A stretch of DNA of 64,000 bases from Leucobacter massiliensis (GCF_002982315.1 NZ_MWZD01000017.1:496001-560000); one strand, 5' to 3'. Positions 42,636 through 52,471 are shown, numbered from the stretch's first letter. Notes: generated by a model not told the origin, from the sequence alone. Numbers and translations: made by a program.

Positions 42636-43904
42636 ATGTCGAACTCCTCACGCTCGCAGCTGTGGCGCCTGGCTCCGAGCATCTACGGGCCGACGATCCT
42701 CTTCACGCTCGGCGAGTACGCGATGCTGCCGTTGATCCCGGTGCTCGCCGTCGACATGGGGGCCGGTCTCGGGCTCTCCGGGGCGATCGCCTCGGGGGTC
42801 GTGGTGGGGCAGCTCGCGGGCAACCTCCCGGCGAGCTGGGTGGTGGCGCGCTCCGGAGAGCGGATCGCGATGCTGCTCGCCGCGGGCGTCGCGTTGATCG
42901 GAGCGGCGGGGGTGGCGCTCGCGCCGAATCTCGCCGTGCTCGCGATCTCGGTGTTCGTGATCGGCTTCGCGGCCGCCACCTTCGGCCTCGCGCGGCACTC
43001 CTTCATGACGACGCGGGTGCCGTTCTCCTTCCGTGCTCGCGCCCTCTCGCTGATCGGCGGCTCCCACCGGCTGGGCCGCTTCGCGGGACCGTTCCTCGCG
43101 GCCGGGCTGCTCGCCGTGACCGGCTTCGGCGCCGCGCCGGTGTGGGCCTTCGCGGTGTGTCTCGCGCTCGCGGCGCTGCTCGTCGGCTTCGCGCCCGATC
43201 CTGAGCGGCTCGTGCCGGTGGCGGGAGCTGGCGGCGGGGCGGGCGCGCCCGCTCCGGCGGCGGGCACCGGATCGGCGGGCGCAGATCGCGGCGGCGGGAT
43301 CCTGGCCGCGGTGCGCGCGGGGCGCGGGCCGCTGCTGCGCGTCGGTGGCGCGGCGGCGGTGCTCTCGGGGCTGCGCTCGGCGAAGGACGTGCTGCTGCCG
43401 CTGTGGGGCGTCTCCATCGGCATGGACGCCGCGAGCATCGCGCTCGTCGTCGGCGTCTCGGGCACGATCGACTTCGCCCTCTTCTACACGAGCGGGCAGG
43501 TGATGGACCGGTACGGCCGGCTGTGGGCGGCGCTGCCGGCGACGGTCGCGATGGCGGTGAGCTTCCTGGTCCTCGCGCTGACCCACGATCTGCCGGGCGC
43601 GGGGGCGTGGCTGCTCGGCTGCGCGATCGTCACGGGCCTCGGCAACGGGCTGTCGAGCGGGATCCTGCTGACGCTCGGCGCCGACCTCGCCCCGCGCGAC
43701 GATCCCGCCCCCTATCTCGCCGCGTGGCGCACCCTCACGGACCTCGGGGGAGCGCTCGCCCCGCTCGCCGTCTCGGCGATCGCCGTCGCCTCGCTGCCGC
43801 TGTCGAGCGCGGCCCTCGGGGTGCTCGCCGTGCTCGGCAGCCTCGGCTTCGCGCGCTGGATCCCGCGCTACATCCCCCGCTCCCGCCCGCCCCGCACCCC
43901 CTGA
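42636..43904 (+). CDS. MFS transporter
   Basis: A 422-residue 12-helix transporter of the major facilitator superfamily. Helix 1 is IYGPTILFTLGEYAMLPLIP. A Gly-rich helix with GVVVGQLAGNLPASWVVARS provides the motif-A region, and SLIGGSHRLGRFAGPFLAAG lies in the fourth to fifth helices. An Ala/Gly-rich central loop separates the two halves. The substrate is not evident. ATG 42636 is preferred over ATG 42630 by spacing from the -10 hexamer. Confidence 0.83.
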   Translation: MSNSSRSQLWRLAPSIYGPTILFTLGEYAMLPLIPVLAVDMGAGLGLSGAIASGVVVGQLAGNLPASWVVARSGERIAMLLAAGVALIGAAGVALAPNLAVLAISVFVIGFAAATFGLARHSFMTTRVPFSFRARALSLIGGSHRLGRFAGPFLAAGLLAVTGFGAAPVWAFAVCLALAALLVGFAPDPERLVPVAGAGGGAGAPAPAAGTGSAGADRGGGILAAVRAGRGPLLRVGGAAAVLSGLRSAKDVLLPLWGVSIGMDAASIALVVGVSGTIDFALFYTSGQVMDRYGRLWAALPATVAMAVSFLVLALTHDLPGAGAWLLGCAIVTGLGNGLSSGILLTLGADLAPRDDPAPYLAAWRTLTDLGGALAPLAVSAIAVASLPLSSAALGVLAVLGSLGFARWIPRYIPRSRPPRTP

Positions 43905-44021
43905 GCCCGCCGCCCGCTTCGCGGGCGCTCCGGGCGTTCCGGGCGTTCCGAGGCTGACTGCCTAGACTGGACGCCGTCCGCGCACCCGCGCACGTTCACC
44001 GACCGAAGGACTCCCGCACCC

Positions 44022-45209
44022 GTGAGCACCACCGATCGCCCCGCCCCGATCCGCATCCTGATCGGCTGCGACACCTTCCTGCCCGACGTCAACGGCGCCG
44101 CCCGCTTCGCGGAGCGGCTCGCTGCAGGCCTGGTGCAGCGCGGCGAGGACGTGCACGTCGTCGCGCCCTCGGTGCGGCACAATCGCACGGGCACCTTCGT
44201 GGAGACCATCGAGGGCGAGCGCATGACCGTGCACCGCTGGGCGAGCTGGCGCTGGTACCCGCACGACTGGCTGCGCTTCGTGCTCCCCTGGCGGGCCCGC
44301 GGTTACGCACGCCGCCTGCTCGACCGGGTGCGGCCGGACGTGATCCACATCCAGTCGCACATCGTCATCGGCCGCGCGCTCGCCATCGAGGGCGCCAAGC
44401 GCGGGATCCGCATCGTGGCCACCAACCACGTCATGCCCGAGAACGTGCTCGACTTCACGCCCCCCCCCGAGAAGGCGAAGCGCGTCTTCGTGCGCGGGGG
44501 CTGGACCGCCGCCGCCCGCGTGCTGCGCCTCGCCTCGGCGGTGACGCCCCCCCCCCGCCGAGCCGCCGACTTCCTGGAGCGCAACACCCACCGCAGGGGC
44601 GTGCTGCCCGTGAGCTGCGGGCTGCGCGCCGCGAACTACACCGCCGACCTCACCCCGCGCAGCAGCAACCGGCTCGTGTTCGTGGGCCGGGTGACGCTCG
44701 AGAAGGAGATCGACGTGATCCTGCGCGCGATCCCGCGCATCGATCCCGCGCTCGACGTCAGCCTCACGATCGTGGGCGACGGCGACCAGCGCAGGAACCT
44801 CGAGAAGCTGGCGGTCGAGCTGGGGATCGCGGACCGCGTGCGCTTCACGGGCCGGGTCAGCGACGAGCAGCTGCGCGCGCAGCTCACCGGCGCGAGCGCC
44901 TTTGTGATCGCCTCGATCGCCGAACTGCAGTCGATCGCCACGATGGAGGCGATGGCCTCGGGCCTGCCGATCGTCGCGGCCGATGCGATGGCGCTGCCGC
45001 ACCTCGTCCACGAGGGCGAGAACGGCTATCTCTTCCAGCCCGGCAACGACCGCGAGCTCGCCGAGCGCATCGAGCGCGTGCTGCGTCTCTCGCCCGAGGA
45101 GTACCAGCGCATGCAGCGCGCCTCCCTCGACGCTGTGCAGGTGCACGACATCGACCGGACCCTCGACACCTTCGAGGCGCTCTACCGCGGCGAGGCCGTG
45201 GCCGGCTGA
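44022..45209 (+). CDS. GT4-family glycosyltransferase
   Basis: A 395-residue GT-B glycosyltransferase. The N-terminal acceptor domain starts ILIGCDTFLPDVNGAARFAE. The C-terminal nucleotide-sugar domain has RLVFVGRVTLEKEID, GDGDQRRNL and the E-x7-E pattern in AELQSIATMEAMASG. It resembles actinobacterial mannosyl- or glucosyltransferases of lipid glycan synthesis, but donor and acceptor are unknown. The GTG at 44022 has GAAGGA about ten bases upstream. The gene contains C9 (44460-44468) and C10 (44547-44556) tracts, both in frame as Pro codons. The stop overlaps the next ATG by one base. Confidence 0.87.
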   Translation: MSTTDRPAPIRILIGCDTFLPDVNGAARFAERLAAGLVQRGEDVHVVAPSVRHNRTGTFVETIEGERMTVHRWASWRWYPHDWLRFVLPWRARGYARRLLDRVRPDVIHIQSHIVIGRALAIEGAKRGIRIVATNHVMPENVLDFTPPPEKAKRVFVRGGWTAAARVLRLASAVTPPPRRAADFLERNTHRRGVLPVSCGLRAANYTADLTPRSSNRLVFVGRVTLEKEIDVILRAIPRIDPALDVSLTIVGDGDQRRNLEKLAVELGIADRVRFTGRVSDEQLRAQLTGASAFVIASIAELQSIATMEAMASGLPIVAADAMALPHLVHEGENGYLFQPGNDRELAERIERVLRLSPEEYQRMQRASLDAVQVHDIDRTLDTFEALYRGEAVAG

Positions 45210-46438
45210 TGCACATCCTCGTCGTCACCGATCAGCACCCCGATTCGCTCGGCGGGGTGCAGGTGGCGATCCGCCTGCAGCGGAGGTTCCTGGAGCGGCT
45301 CGGCCACCGGGTGACGGTCGCGGCGCCCGCGCTGCACCGGCCCGGCTATGTCGCCGACGCCGCGGACCGCGAGGCGTACCTCGACCTGCCCTCGCTCCCG
45401 ATCACCCGCGACCGCGAATACGGCCTGAGCCTGCCCGGCGCCCGCACCGACCGGGCCCTCGCGGGCGGCCTGCGCGGGCTGCCTCCCGTGGACCTCGTCC
45501 ACGTGCAGGGCGATTTCTGGGGGGCGATGACCGGCGTGCGCGCCGCCCGGGGACTGAGCGCCGCCCGGGGGAGGCGCGTGCCGCTCGTCCTCACGATGCA
45601 CAATCACGTCGACGCCGGGACGCGGGCGGTCACCCCGCTCGCGCCGCTCGCCTTCGCCGGGCTGCGCGGGTGGCGGGCGGCTGCGCTCGGGCGGCCGAGG
45701 GGTGCGGTGTCGCCGCTGGCGCGCGGTGCGTGGCGCTACCTGGCGGAGCTCGCCGCGGAGGCCGCCGCGGTGACGGCCCCCTCCCGCCACTTCGCCGAGG
45801 AGCTGGAGCGGCACGGCGTCGCCCCGGAGGTGCTCGTGACCCGCGGGGGCGTCGACGACGAGGCGATCGCCGAGGCCCGCTCGCGTCCCCGCTCGCCGCG
45901 CCCGCGCCCCCGCCTCGTGTGGCTGGGCCGCATGAGCCCCGAGAAGCGGATCCTCGAGTTCGTGGAGGCGATCGGCGAGTCGGACGTCGACGCCGACGTC
46001 GTGCTGCACGGAGCCGGCCTGCTGCTGCCCCGGGTGCGCGAGCGTATCGCGCGGCTGGGGATCGCGGACCGGGTGTCGCTCGCGGGTCCCGTGCCCTATG
46101 CCGGAGCGCTCGCCGCGATGCGCGACGCCGATGCGCTCGTGCAGACCTCGATCGGCTTCGAGACGCAGGGGCTCACCCCCTTCGAGGCGGCCGCGCTGGG
46201 CACGCCCACCGTGTTCTGCGATCCGGCGATCGCCGACGATGTCGATGTGCGTGCCGGCTGGCGCGTGCCCGGCCGCAGTGTGGCGGAGCTCGCCGCCGCG
46301 CTGCGCGACGCCGTGGCGGCGCTCGCCGGGGACCCCGCAGCGCACCGCGTCCCCGAGGCGGAGGGCCGCCGCTTCCTGCAGTCGGCCCAGACGACCGTGC
46401 TGCTCGACGTCTACGAGCGGGTGCTCGGGGGACACTGA
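45209..46438 (+). CDS. second GT4-family glycosyltransferase
   Basis: A 409-residue GT-B enzyme beginning MHILVVTDQHPDSLGGVQVA. The donor domain has RLVWLGRMSPEKRILEFVEA and TSIGFETQGLTPFEAAALGT, which holds the Glu residues of the family motif. It is translationally coupled to the preceding glycosyltransferase (TGATG), so the two likely act in sequence on the same envelope glycan or glycolipid. No transporter or polymerase is adjacent to reveal the product. A strong hairpin follows. Confidence 0.87.
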   Translation: MHILVVTDQHPDSLGGVQVAIRLQRRFLERLGHRVTVAAPALHRPGYVADAADREAYLDLPSLPITRDREYGLSLPGARTDRALAGGLRGLPPVDLVHVQGDFWGAMTGVRAARGLSAARGRRVPLVLTMHNHVDAGTRAVTPLAPLAFAGLRGWRAAALGRPRGAVSPLARGAWRYLAELAAEAAAVTAPSRHFAEELERHGVAPEVLVTRGGVDDEAIAEARSRPRSPRPRPRLVWLGRMSPEKRILEFVEAIGESDVDADVVLHGAGLLLPRVRERIARLGIADRVSLAGPVPYAGALAAMRDADALVQTSIGFETQGLTPFEAAALGTPTVFCDPAIADDVDVRAGWRVPGRSVAELAAALRDAVAALAGDPAAHRVPEAEGRRFLQSAQTTVLLDVYERVLGGH

Positions 46439-46477
46439 GGCCGGCCCGGGTGCGCTGGTCCGGGGCGCCCGTGCGAG

Positions 46478-46498
46478 GGGGGGCGCCGGGCGCCCCCC
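46478..46498. terminator. GC hairpin between convergent genes
   Basis: GGGGGGCG (46478-46485) pairs with CGCCCCCC (46491-46498) around a five-base loop, between the glycosyltransferase and the ABC ATPase genes. Confidence 0.65.
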
Positions 46499-46523
46499 GT
46501 GCCGGGTTCCGTCCGGCGTGCGC

Positions 46524-47327
46524 TCAGAGCACCTTCGAGAGGAACTGCCGGGTGCGCTCGTGCTTCGGAGCGGTGAAGACGAGCTCCGGATCGCCCTGCT
46601 CGATGATCGCGCCGGCGTCCATGACGATGACCCGGTCCGCGACCTCACGGGTGAAGCCCATCTCGTGGCTCACGATGATCATGGTCATGCCCGCGGCCGC
46701 GAGATCCTTCATGACCTGCAGCACCTCGCCGACCATCTCGGGGTCGAGGGCACTGGTGGGCTCGTCGAAGAGCATGAGCGCGGGGCGCATGGCGAGCGCA
46801 CGCGCGATCGCCACGCGCTGCTGCTGCCCGCCGGAGAGCGAGCGCGGCCGCACATCGGCCTTGTCCGAGAGGCCGACGCGGGCGAGCAACTCGCGGGCGT
46901 AGGCCACGGCCTCCGACTTCTTCTCCCCCTTCACCCGCACGGGAGAGTGCCAGATGTTCTCGAGCACGGTCATGTGGGGGAACAGGTTGAAGTGCTGGAA
47001 GACGAAGCCGATGTTGGACCGCTGCTTCGCGAGCGCCTTGGCGGAGATCTCCGCGGTGCGTCCGTTCTCGCGCACGCGCTCACCGATCCGCTCGCCGTTC
47101 ACGTAGATCTCGCCGCTGTCGATCGGCTCGAGCCGGTTCAGGGTGCGCAGGAAGGTCGTCTTGCCGGCGCCCGAGGGGCCGACGAGCACCACGACCTCGC
47201 CGCGCTCGATCTCGATCGAGACATCGGTGAGGATGTGCCGGTCGCCGAACCACTTGTTGATGTCGACGGTGCGCACGATCGGACCGTCCGAGGTGGTGAC
47301 GGGGGCGGTGAATTCCGTGGCGGTCAT
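46524..47327 (-). CDS. polar amino-acid ABC transporter ATP-binding protein
   Basis: A 267-residue ATPase of the GlnQ/HisP type. Walker A is GPSGAGKTT (50-58), the Q-loop [14 protein letters not shown], the signature LSGGQQQR, Walker [13 protein letters not shown], and the H-loop His lies in MIIVSHEMG. It energises import through the permease encoded directly upstream, whose stop overlaps this start by four bases (ATGA). Confidence 0.93.
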   Translation of the reverse strand: MTATEFTAPVTTSDGPIVRTVDINKWFGDRHILTDVSIEIERGEVVVLVGPSGAGKTTFLRTLNRLEPIDSGEIYVNGERIGERVRENGRTAEISAKALAKQRSNIGFVFQHFNLFPHMTVLENIWHSPVRVKGEKKSEAVAYARELLARVGLSDKADVRPRSLSGGQQQRVAIARALAMRPALMLFDEPTSALDPEMVGEVLQVMKDLAAAGMTMIIVSHEMGFTREVADRVIVMDAGAIIEQGDPELVFTAPKHERTRQFLSKVL

Positions 47328-48133
47328 GCCGTGACTCCTTCCAGCTCTGCGAGCGGGTTCTTCGGCGCGACCCGGTCGCGCTTGCTGCGGAAGCCGAAGA
47401 GGCGCTTCCACACCGATTCGGCCTTCGGCAGCCCGGCCTTCGCGTTGAGCCAGTTCTCGATGAAGGTCTGGATCACGGTCCAGATGGTGGTGAGCAGCAG
47501 GTAGTAGAGCGCGACGACGATGTAGATCTCGAAGACCTTGAAGGTCGCCGCGCTCATCGAGGACCCGACCTGGAACATCTCGGCGACGCCGATGATCGAG
47601 AGGATCGAGGTGCTCTTCATGAGCCCGTTGAAGGAGTTGCCCAGGGGCGGCACCATCACGCGGATCGCCTGCGGGACGATGATCCAGCGCATGGAGCCGA
47701 GCGGAGTCATGCCGAGCGACAGCGCCGCCTCGGTCTGCCCCTTCTCGATGGACTCGAGTCCGCCGCGCACGATCTCGGAGATGTAGGCGCTCTCGTTCAG
47801 CATGAGTGCGACGATGGCAGCCTGCACAGCGCCCTTGATGAGGATCCCGACGGTGACGTCTTCGAAGCGGAAGATGTTGGCTGCGGCGAATCCGGTGTAG
47901 ATGATGACGAGCTGCACGAGCAGCGGCGTTCCGCGGATGATCCAGATGTAGAGGCTGGCGAGGATGCGGAGCGGGATGAAGCGGCTGCGGCCCATGAGCG
48001 CGATGAGCAGGCCCAGGATCAGGGCGAGGAACATCGCCACCACCGAGATCACGATGGTGAGTGCGAGACCGTTGAGGAAGCTCTCGCTGGGGGTGAATAG
48101 GCTCTGCCAGAAGTAGTCCCAGTCGAATTTCAT
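47324..48133 (-). CDS. polar amino-acid ABC transporter permease
   Basis: A 269-residue HisM/GlnP-type permease with five or six helices. The conserved cytoplasmic loop ([20 protein letters not shown]) contacts the ATPase, and [15 protein letters not shown] is the usual N-terminal signature. A charged C-terminal extension (about 235-269) is longer than typical. A single permease gene implies a homodimer. It lies between the binding-protein and ATPase genes. Confidence 0.92.
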   Translation of the reverse strand: MKFDWDYFWQSLFTPSESFLNGLALTIVISVVAMFLALILGLLIALMGRSRFIPLRILASLYIWIIRGTPLLVQLVIIYTGFAAANIFRFEDVTVGILIKGAVQAAIVALMLNESAYISEIVRGGLESIEKGQTEAALSLGMTPLGSMRWIIVPQAIRVMVPPLGNSFNGLMKSTSILSIIGVAEMFQVGSSMSAATFKVFEIYIVVALYYLLLTTIWTVIQTFIENWLNAKAGLPKAESVWKRLFGFRSKRDRVAPKNPLAELEGVTA

Positions 48134-48214
48134 GCGGCGTCTTTCTGTGTCGGGAAGCGGTGGCGGTGCGCGCTCGGTGGCCGCACCCCCACCCGGTCGT
48201 GTCGGCGCGCCCGG

Positions 48215-49096
48215 TTACTCCGGCTGGGTGATGTCGTTGCTCTCGACGCCCCACTCGGCGAGGATCTCGTGGTAGGTGCCGTCGTCGACGAGCGCCTGGA
48301 ACGCCTCGTCGAGGGCGTCGTTCAGCTCCGTGTTGTCCTTGAGCGTGGCTGCGCCGATGCGGATCTTGCCGAAGGGCTCGCCGACGGCGATGAGCTCGCC
48401 GTCCGACTGCTGTTCGTAGTAGCTGACGATCTCGGTGGTGTCGATGAAGGCGTCGGCCTGCTGCGCGAGCACCTGCTGCAGGGCGCTCGTGGCTTCGTCG
48501 ACGAGGGTGATGTTGATGGCCTGTTCGCCCGCGGCGACGCACTCGTCGGACTTCTCCTGCGCCGAGCTCGCGCCGGTGGCGCCGTTGATGGCGACGACCT
48601 TCGTGCCGCAGAGCGAGTCGTCGAAGCCGGTGATCTTCTTCGGATTCGCCTTGTTGACCGACACCGCCGTCCCGGAGTAGAGGTAGGGGACGAAGTTGGC
48701 GATCTCCTCGCGCTCGGGCTTGATGTAGAGCGAGCCCATGATGACGTCGCACTGCTTGGCCTGGAGCGCGGGGATCAGCCCGGCGAAGGCGTACTCGCCG
48801 AGCGTGGTGGTGAGGCCGAGCTGCTTGGCGAGGGCGTTGGCGATGTCGATCTCCACGCCCTGCAGCTCGTTGTTCTCGTCGTAGTAGATGTTGGGCGCGC
48901 TGTCGCCGGTGCAGACGGTGAGCGTGCCCTCCTTGATGATCGTGGGCGGGGCGACCGCGGCGCTCGCGCCGCTCGTCTCGTCCTTCGCGGTGTCGGGCGC
49001 CGCCTGCGCGCAGCCGGCGAGGGCGAGTGCGGAGGCGGCGATGAGGGCGGTGAGGGATCCGGTGATGGCGCGGGCGGGGGAGGGGGAGGAAGCCAC
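48215..49096 (-). CDS. amino-acid ABC transporter substrate-binding lipoprotein
   Basis: A 293-residue family-3 solute-binding protein. The signal peptide ends in a lipobox (ALAGC, Cys29). The mature part starts [20 protein letters not shown] and includes [18 protein letters not shown], typical of polar amino-acid receptors. Ligand-contact residues cannot be assigned by eye. The GTG at 49096 has AGGAG eight bases upstream. A FadR-type palindrome 75 bases upstream probably controls the three transporter genes. Confidence 0.9.
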   Translation of the reverse strand: MASSPSPARAITGSLTALIAASALALAGCAQAAPDTAKDETSGASAAVAPPTIIKEGTLTVCTGDSAPNIYYDENNELQGVEIDIANALAKQLGLTTTLGEYAFAGLIPALQAKQCDVIMGSLYIKPEREEIANFVPYLYSGTAVSVNKANPKKITGFDDSLCGTKVVAINGATGASSAQEKSDECVAAGEQAINITLVDEATSALQQVLAQQADAFIDTTEIVSYYEQQSDGELIAVGEPFGKIRIGAATLKDNTELNDALDEAFQALVDDGTYHEILAEWGVESNDITQPE

Positions 49097-49170
49097 GGTG
49101 GTTTCTCCTAACTGATCGTGGTTCGGCTTGCCCTTCGACGGCGAAGGAGTATGCTGTGGACGGTGGCTGA

Positions 49171-49181
49171 TGGTCAGACCA
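49171..49181. promoter_or_regulatory. GntR/FadR-type operator TGGTCAGACCA
   Basis: A perfect 11-base palindrome matching the FadR-subfamily pattern TGGTnnnACCA, between the divergent transporter and gntR-ggt-tauE units. On the minus strand it lies about where the -35 of the transporter promoter would be (a CATACT -10 candidate is at 49147-49152). The adjacent GntR protein is the natural ligand candidate. Confidence 0.65.
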
Positions 49182-49348
49182 ACTGACTAAGCTGTGATGG
49201 ACGATACTCGGCCGCGGCGGTATCGTCAACCGCGTAACTGAACCGAAACATCGCGGTGAGGAACCCGTCACAGCGCCGCCGGGCCGAGCCGATGAGCCGC
49301 GGCCCGATGCACGAGTATCCGGTGTCGAGCACGGCGAAAGGAGCCGAT

Positions 49349-50080
49349 ATGGACTGGGAGGCGGTGGATCGCGCGACGATCCTCTCCGTGCCCGATCGCC
49401 TGTCCGTCGACCTCGAACGGCTGATCCTCGAGGGCAAGCTCACGCCCGGCGAGAAGGTGCCGCCCGAGCGCGAGCTCGCCGAGTACTTCGGCGTGTCGCG
49501 CCCCTCGATCCGGGAGGCGCTGCGCGAGCTCGAGAACCGCGGGCTCATCGACCGCAAGCCGGGCCGCGGCACGATCGTGCTGAGCCCGGGCGAGCGCTCC
49601 AACGGCTCGGACGTGGTTGCCGAGGCGATCAGCGCGATGCGGCCGGAACTGCGCGACATCATGGAGCTGCGCGCCATCGTCGAACCGCCCATCGCGCGCA
49701 TCACCGCGGCGCGGGCCACGCCGCGCGACCTCGCGCAGCTGCGCGAGCTCGTGGAGGCGATGGAGGCCGACGTGTCGAAGGAGCGCTACGCCGAGCTCGA
49801 CCGAGCCTTCCACCAGGCCATCGCGCAGTACGCGCACAACCCCCTGCTCGCGCTCATCAACGAGCAGATCGCCCAGCAGATCGCGCCGAGCCGCGCGAGC
49901 CGCTACCAGACCAAGGCGCGGCGCCAGGCGTCGAGCGTGGCACACCGCCGCATCTTCGAAGCGATCGCGGCGGGGGACGGGGAGCGCGCCGAGCAGGAGG
50001 CCCGGGACCACGTGCTCGACATCAGCAAGCAGATCGCGATCGCCGCGCAGCGCGGCTCGGAGAGGACGGAACCACGATGA
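49349..50080 (+). CDS. FadR-subfamily GntR transcriptional regulator
   Basis: A 243-residue repressor or activator. The N-terminal winged helix (about 10-80) contains [20 protein letters not shown] and [14 protein letters not shown]. The all-helical FCD effector domain (about 95-235) carries conserved Asp/His metal- or ligand-site positions ([15 protein letters not shown]). ATG 49349 is chosen because AAAGGAG lies five bases upstream, which rules against the in-frame starts at 49256 and 49292. The stop overlaps the gamma-glutamyltransferase start (ATGA). It probably binds the palindrome at 49171. Confidence 0.9.
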   Translation: MDWEAVDRATILSVPDRLSVDLERLILEGKLTPGEKVPPERELAEYFGVSRPSIREALRELENRGLIDRKPGRGTIVLSPGERSNGSDVVAEAISAMRPELRDIMELRAIVEPPIARITAARATPRDLAQLRELVEAMEADVSKERYAELDRAFHQAIAQYAHNPLLALINEQIAQQIAPSRASRYQTKARRQASSVAHRRIFEAIAAGDGERAEQEARDHVLDISKQIAIAAQRGSERTEPR

Positions 50081-51618
50081 CGGAAGCCCGGAGCCCGCGG
50101 GGCGCGATCTCCACCTCCCACCACCTCGCCACGGAGGCCGGGGCGGCCGCGCTGGAGGCCGGCGGCAACGCCATCGACGCGGCGCTCGCCGCCGCCGCTG
50201 CCCTGTGCGTGGTGTACCCGAACAATGTTGCCCTGGGAGGCGACCTCGTCGCGCTCGTGCGCAGCCCCGACGGTGAGGTGCGCTTCCTCAACGCCACCGG
50301 CACCGCTCCCGCCGCGCAGTCCCTCGACGCGCTCCGCGCGGAGTACGGCGAGCTGCTGCCGCTGCGCGGGATCGACACCGTCACGGTGCCGGGCGGGGTG
50401 CAGGGCTGGGCCGAGCTGCACGAGCACGGCGCGACGCGGGAGTGGGCAGAGCACCTGGAAGCGGCCACCCGCTACGCCGCCGAGGGCGTGCCCACGGCAC
50501 GCTCCGTCGCTGCCGCGATCGTGGAGGAGCGGGAGGTGCTGGAGCTCGACCACGGGTGCCGTGAGGTCTTCATCCCGCGCGGGCTGCCCCTCGTGGAGGG
50601 CGAGCCGCTCGTGCAGCCGGCCCTCGCAGAGTCCCTGCGGCTCCTCGCGGAGCGGGGGGCGCGCGAGTTCTACGAGGGTGAGCTGGCGCAGCGCTGGATC
50701 GGCGGTCTTCGCGAGCTCGGATCGCGCATCGCTCCTGCCGATGCCGCGGCCTACCGGGCCTTCTGGGACGAGCCCCTCGCGGGGGACTTCGCGGGGCACC
50801 GCGTCCTCACCGGCCCGCCCAACACCTCCGGCTTCATCCTGCTGCGCGCCCTCGCCGCCATCGAGGCCGGGATCGCAGACCCCCTCGGCGCGGGCGCCGG
50901 TGCGCTGGCCGCCGCTTTCCGCGACGCGAACGCCGTGCGTGCGGCGTTCCTCGCCGACCCCGCCGCCGGCGGTCCGAGCGGGGCGGAGCTCATCTCGATG
51001 CCGCGTCCCGAGCACGCCCCGCCGCGCGAGGCGAAGCCGAGCGGCGACACCGTGGGCCTGAGCGCGGTGAGCGCCGACGGCTGGGCGATCTCGCTCATCA
51101 ACTCCGTGTACTTCGCCTTCGGCGCGGCGGTGCTCGAGCCGCGCACGGGGATCCTCTTCCAGAACCGTGGGACCTCCTTCTCGCTCGACCCCGCCTCGCC
51201 GAACGCCTTCGCGCCCGGACGGCGGCCGCGCCACACGCTCATGCCCGTGCTGATCCTGCGCGACGGCGAGCTCGCCTGGGTGCCGGCCACGATGGGGGGA
51301 TCCGCCCAGCCGCAGATCCACACGCAGCTGCTGCTGCGCTCGCTGGCGGGCGCGACCCCGCGCGAGGCGACGCACGCGCCGCGCTGGATCGTCGACGAGC
51401 CGGGAGCGGACGGCCGGGTCCGCGTGACGATCGAGGAGGACGTGCCCGCGGCGGCCCGCGATTCGCTCCTCGCCGCCGGATTCGAATTGAAGACGGTGCC
51501 GCCCTACGCTGAGGATCTGGGACACTCGAACCTCATCCGGATCACCCGGGAGGGCACTGACGCGGCGAGCGACCCGCGTTCCGACGGCTCGGCGATCGTG
51601 CTCCCCGGAGCCGGATGA
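50077..51618 (+). CDS. ggt: gamma-glutamyltransferase family protein, apparently cytoplasmic
   Basis: A 513-residue Ntn-hydrolase that would cleave or transfer gamma-glutamyl groups. After autoprocessing the nucleophile should be Thr325 (PSGDTVGLSAV). The substrate-site segment is NSVYFAFGAAVLEPRTGILF, and MGGSAQPQIHTQLL is typical of the small subunit. There is no signal peptide, unlike the exported enzyme of most bacteria; length and layout resemble the YwrD-like group. It is translationally coupled to the GntR gene before it and the TauE/SafE gene after it (ATGA overlaps). Exact substrate is unknown. Confidence 0.86.
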   Translation: MTEARSPRGAISTSHHLATEAGAAALEAGGNAIDAALAAAAALCVVYPNNVALGGDLVALVRSPDGEVRFLNATGTAPAAQSLDALRAEYGELLPLRGIDTVTVPGGVQGWAELHEHGATREWAEHLEAATRYAAEGVPTARSVAAAIVEEREVLELDHGCREVFIPRGLPLVEGEPLVQPALAESLRLLAERGAREFYEGELAQRWIGGLRELGSRIAPADAAAYRAFWDEPLAGDFAGHRVLTGPPNTSGFILLRALAAIEAGIADPLGAGAGALAAAFRDANAVRAAFLADPAAGGPSGAELISMPRPEHAPPREAKPSGDTVGLSAVSADGWAISLINSVYFAFGAAVLEPRTGILFQNRGTSFSLDPASPNAFAPGRRPRHTLMPVLILRDGELAWVPATMGGSAQPQIHTQLLLRSLAGATPREATHAPRWIVDEPGADGRVRVTIEEDVPAAARDSLLAAGFELKTVPPYAEDLGHSNLIRITREGTDAASDPRSDGSAIVLPGAG

Positions 51619-52454
51619 GCGCCGGAAGCCCCACGCCCCGACCGCCCGCGAACCGCAGAATCGAATCACTCATGTCCGAATCCCCACGTCCCAGCATCAT
51701 CGTCCTCGCCCTCCTCGGGGCGCTCACCGGCCTGCTCTCGGGGGTGTTCGGCATCGGCGGCGGGATCGTGCTCGTGCCGATGCTGGTGATGATCCTCGGC
51801 TTCCAGCAGCGACTCGCCGCGGGGACCTCGGTCGCCGCGATCCTGCCCGCGGCGGTGCTCGGCAGCATCGGCTACGCCGTGCAGGGGAATGTCGACTGGG
51901 TCGCCGCGGCCCTGCTGGCGGTCGGCATCGTCATCGGCGCCCAGATCGGCAGCTACCTGCTCGCCCGGGTGCCCACGGGGTTTCTGCGCTGGATGTTCAT
52001 GGCGTTCCTGCTCGGCGTCGTCATCAGCCTGTGGTTCGTGGTGCCGCAGCGCGACGCGACGATCGACATCACCGTGCTCAGCGGCGCGCTGCTGGTGGTC
52101 ACCGGCCTCATCACGGGCGTGCTCTCGGGGCTGCTGGGCGTGGGGGGCGGCGTCGTGGTCGTGCCGGTGCTCATGTTCTTCTTCGGGGCGAGCGACCTCG
52201 TCGCGAAGGGCACCTCGCTGCTCATGATGATCCCGGGATCGCTGTCGGGAACGATCGGCAATGTCAGGCGCCGCAACGTGGACCTGCGAGCCGCGGCGGT
52301 GCTCGGGATCGCCGCGAGCCTGTGCTCCCCGATCGGATCGGTGGTCGCCACGCACATCACCCCGTTCTGGTCGAACATCGCCTTCTCGGTCCTGCTCGTG
52401 CTCGTGCTCGCGCAGATGCTGGTGAAGACCCTGCGCAGCCGCACGGGGAAGTAG
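51615..52454 (+). CDS. TauE/SafE-family sulfite or organosulfonate exporter
   Basis: A 279-residue membrane protein with two homologous halves. Each contains the family Gly-rich signature: GLLSGVFGIGGGIVLVPML and GVLSGLLGVGGGVVVVPVL. About eight helices are predicted. Members export sulfite, sulfoacetate or related small acids. The start ATG 51615 overlaps the ggt stop; ATG 51672 is an alternative that lacks the polar leader. Placement after ggt suggests removal of a sulfur product of gamma-glutamyl-thiol breakdown, which is inference. Confidence 0.88.
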   Translation: MSAGSPTPRPPANRRIESLMSESPRPSIIVLALLGALTGLLSGVFGIGGGIVLVPMLVMILGFQQRLAAGTSVAAILPAAVLGSIGYAVQGNVDWVAAALLAVGIVIGAQIGSYLLARVPTGFLRWMFMAFLLGVVISLWFVVPQRDATIDITVLSGALLVVTGLITGVLSGLLGVGGGVVVVPVLMFFFGASDLVAKGTSLLMMIPGSLSGTIGNVRRRNVDLRAAAVLGIAASLCSPIGSVVATHITPFWSNIAFSVLLVLVLAQMLVKTLRSRTGK

Positions 52455-52471
52455 CCGTCCGGGCCGGGCAT

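Noticed and set aside
49256-49348. Upstream in-frame starts of the GntR regulator at 49256 and 49292
   Set aside because: AAAGGAG five bases before 49349 and the domain boundary favour the internal ATG.
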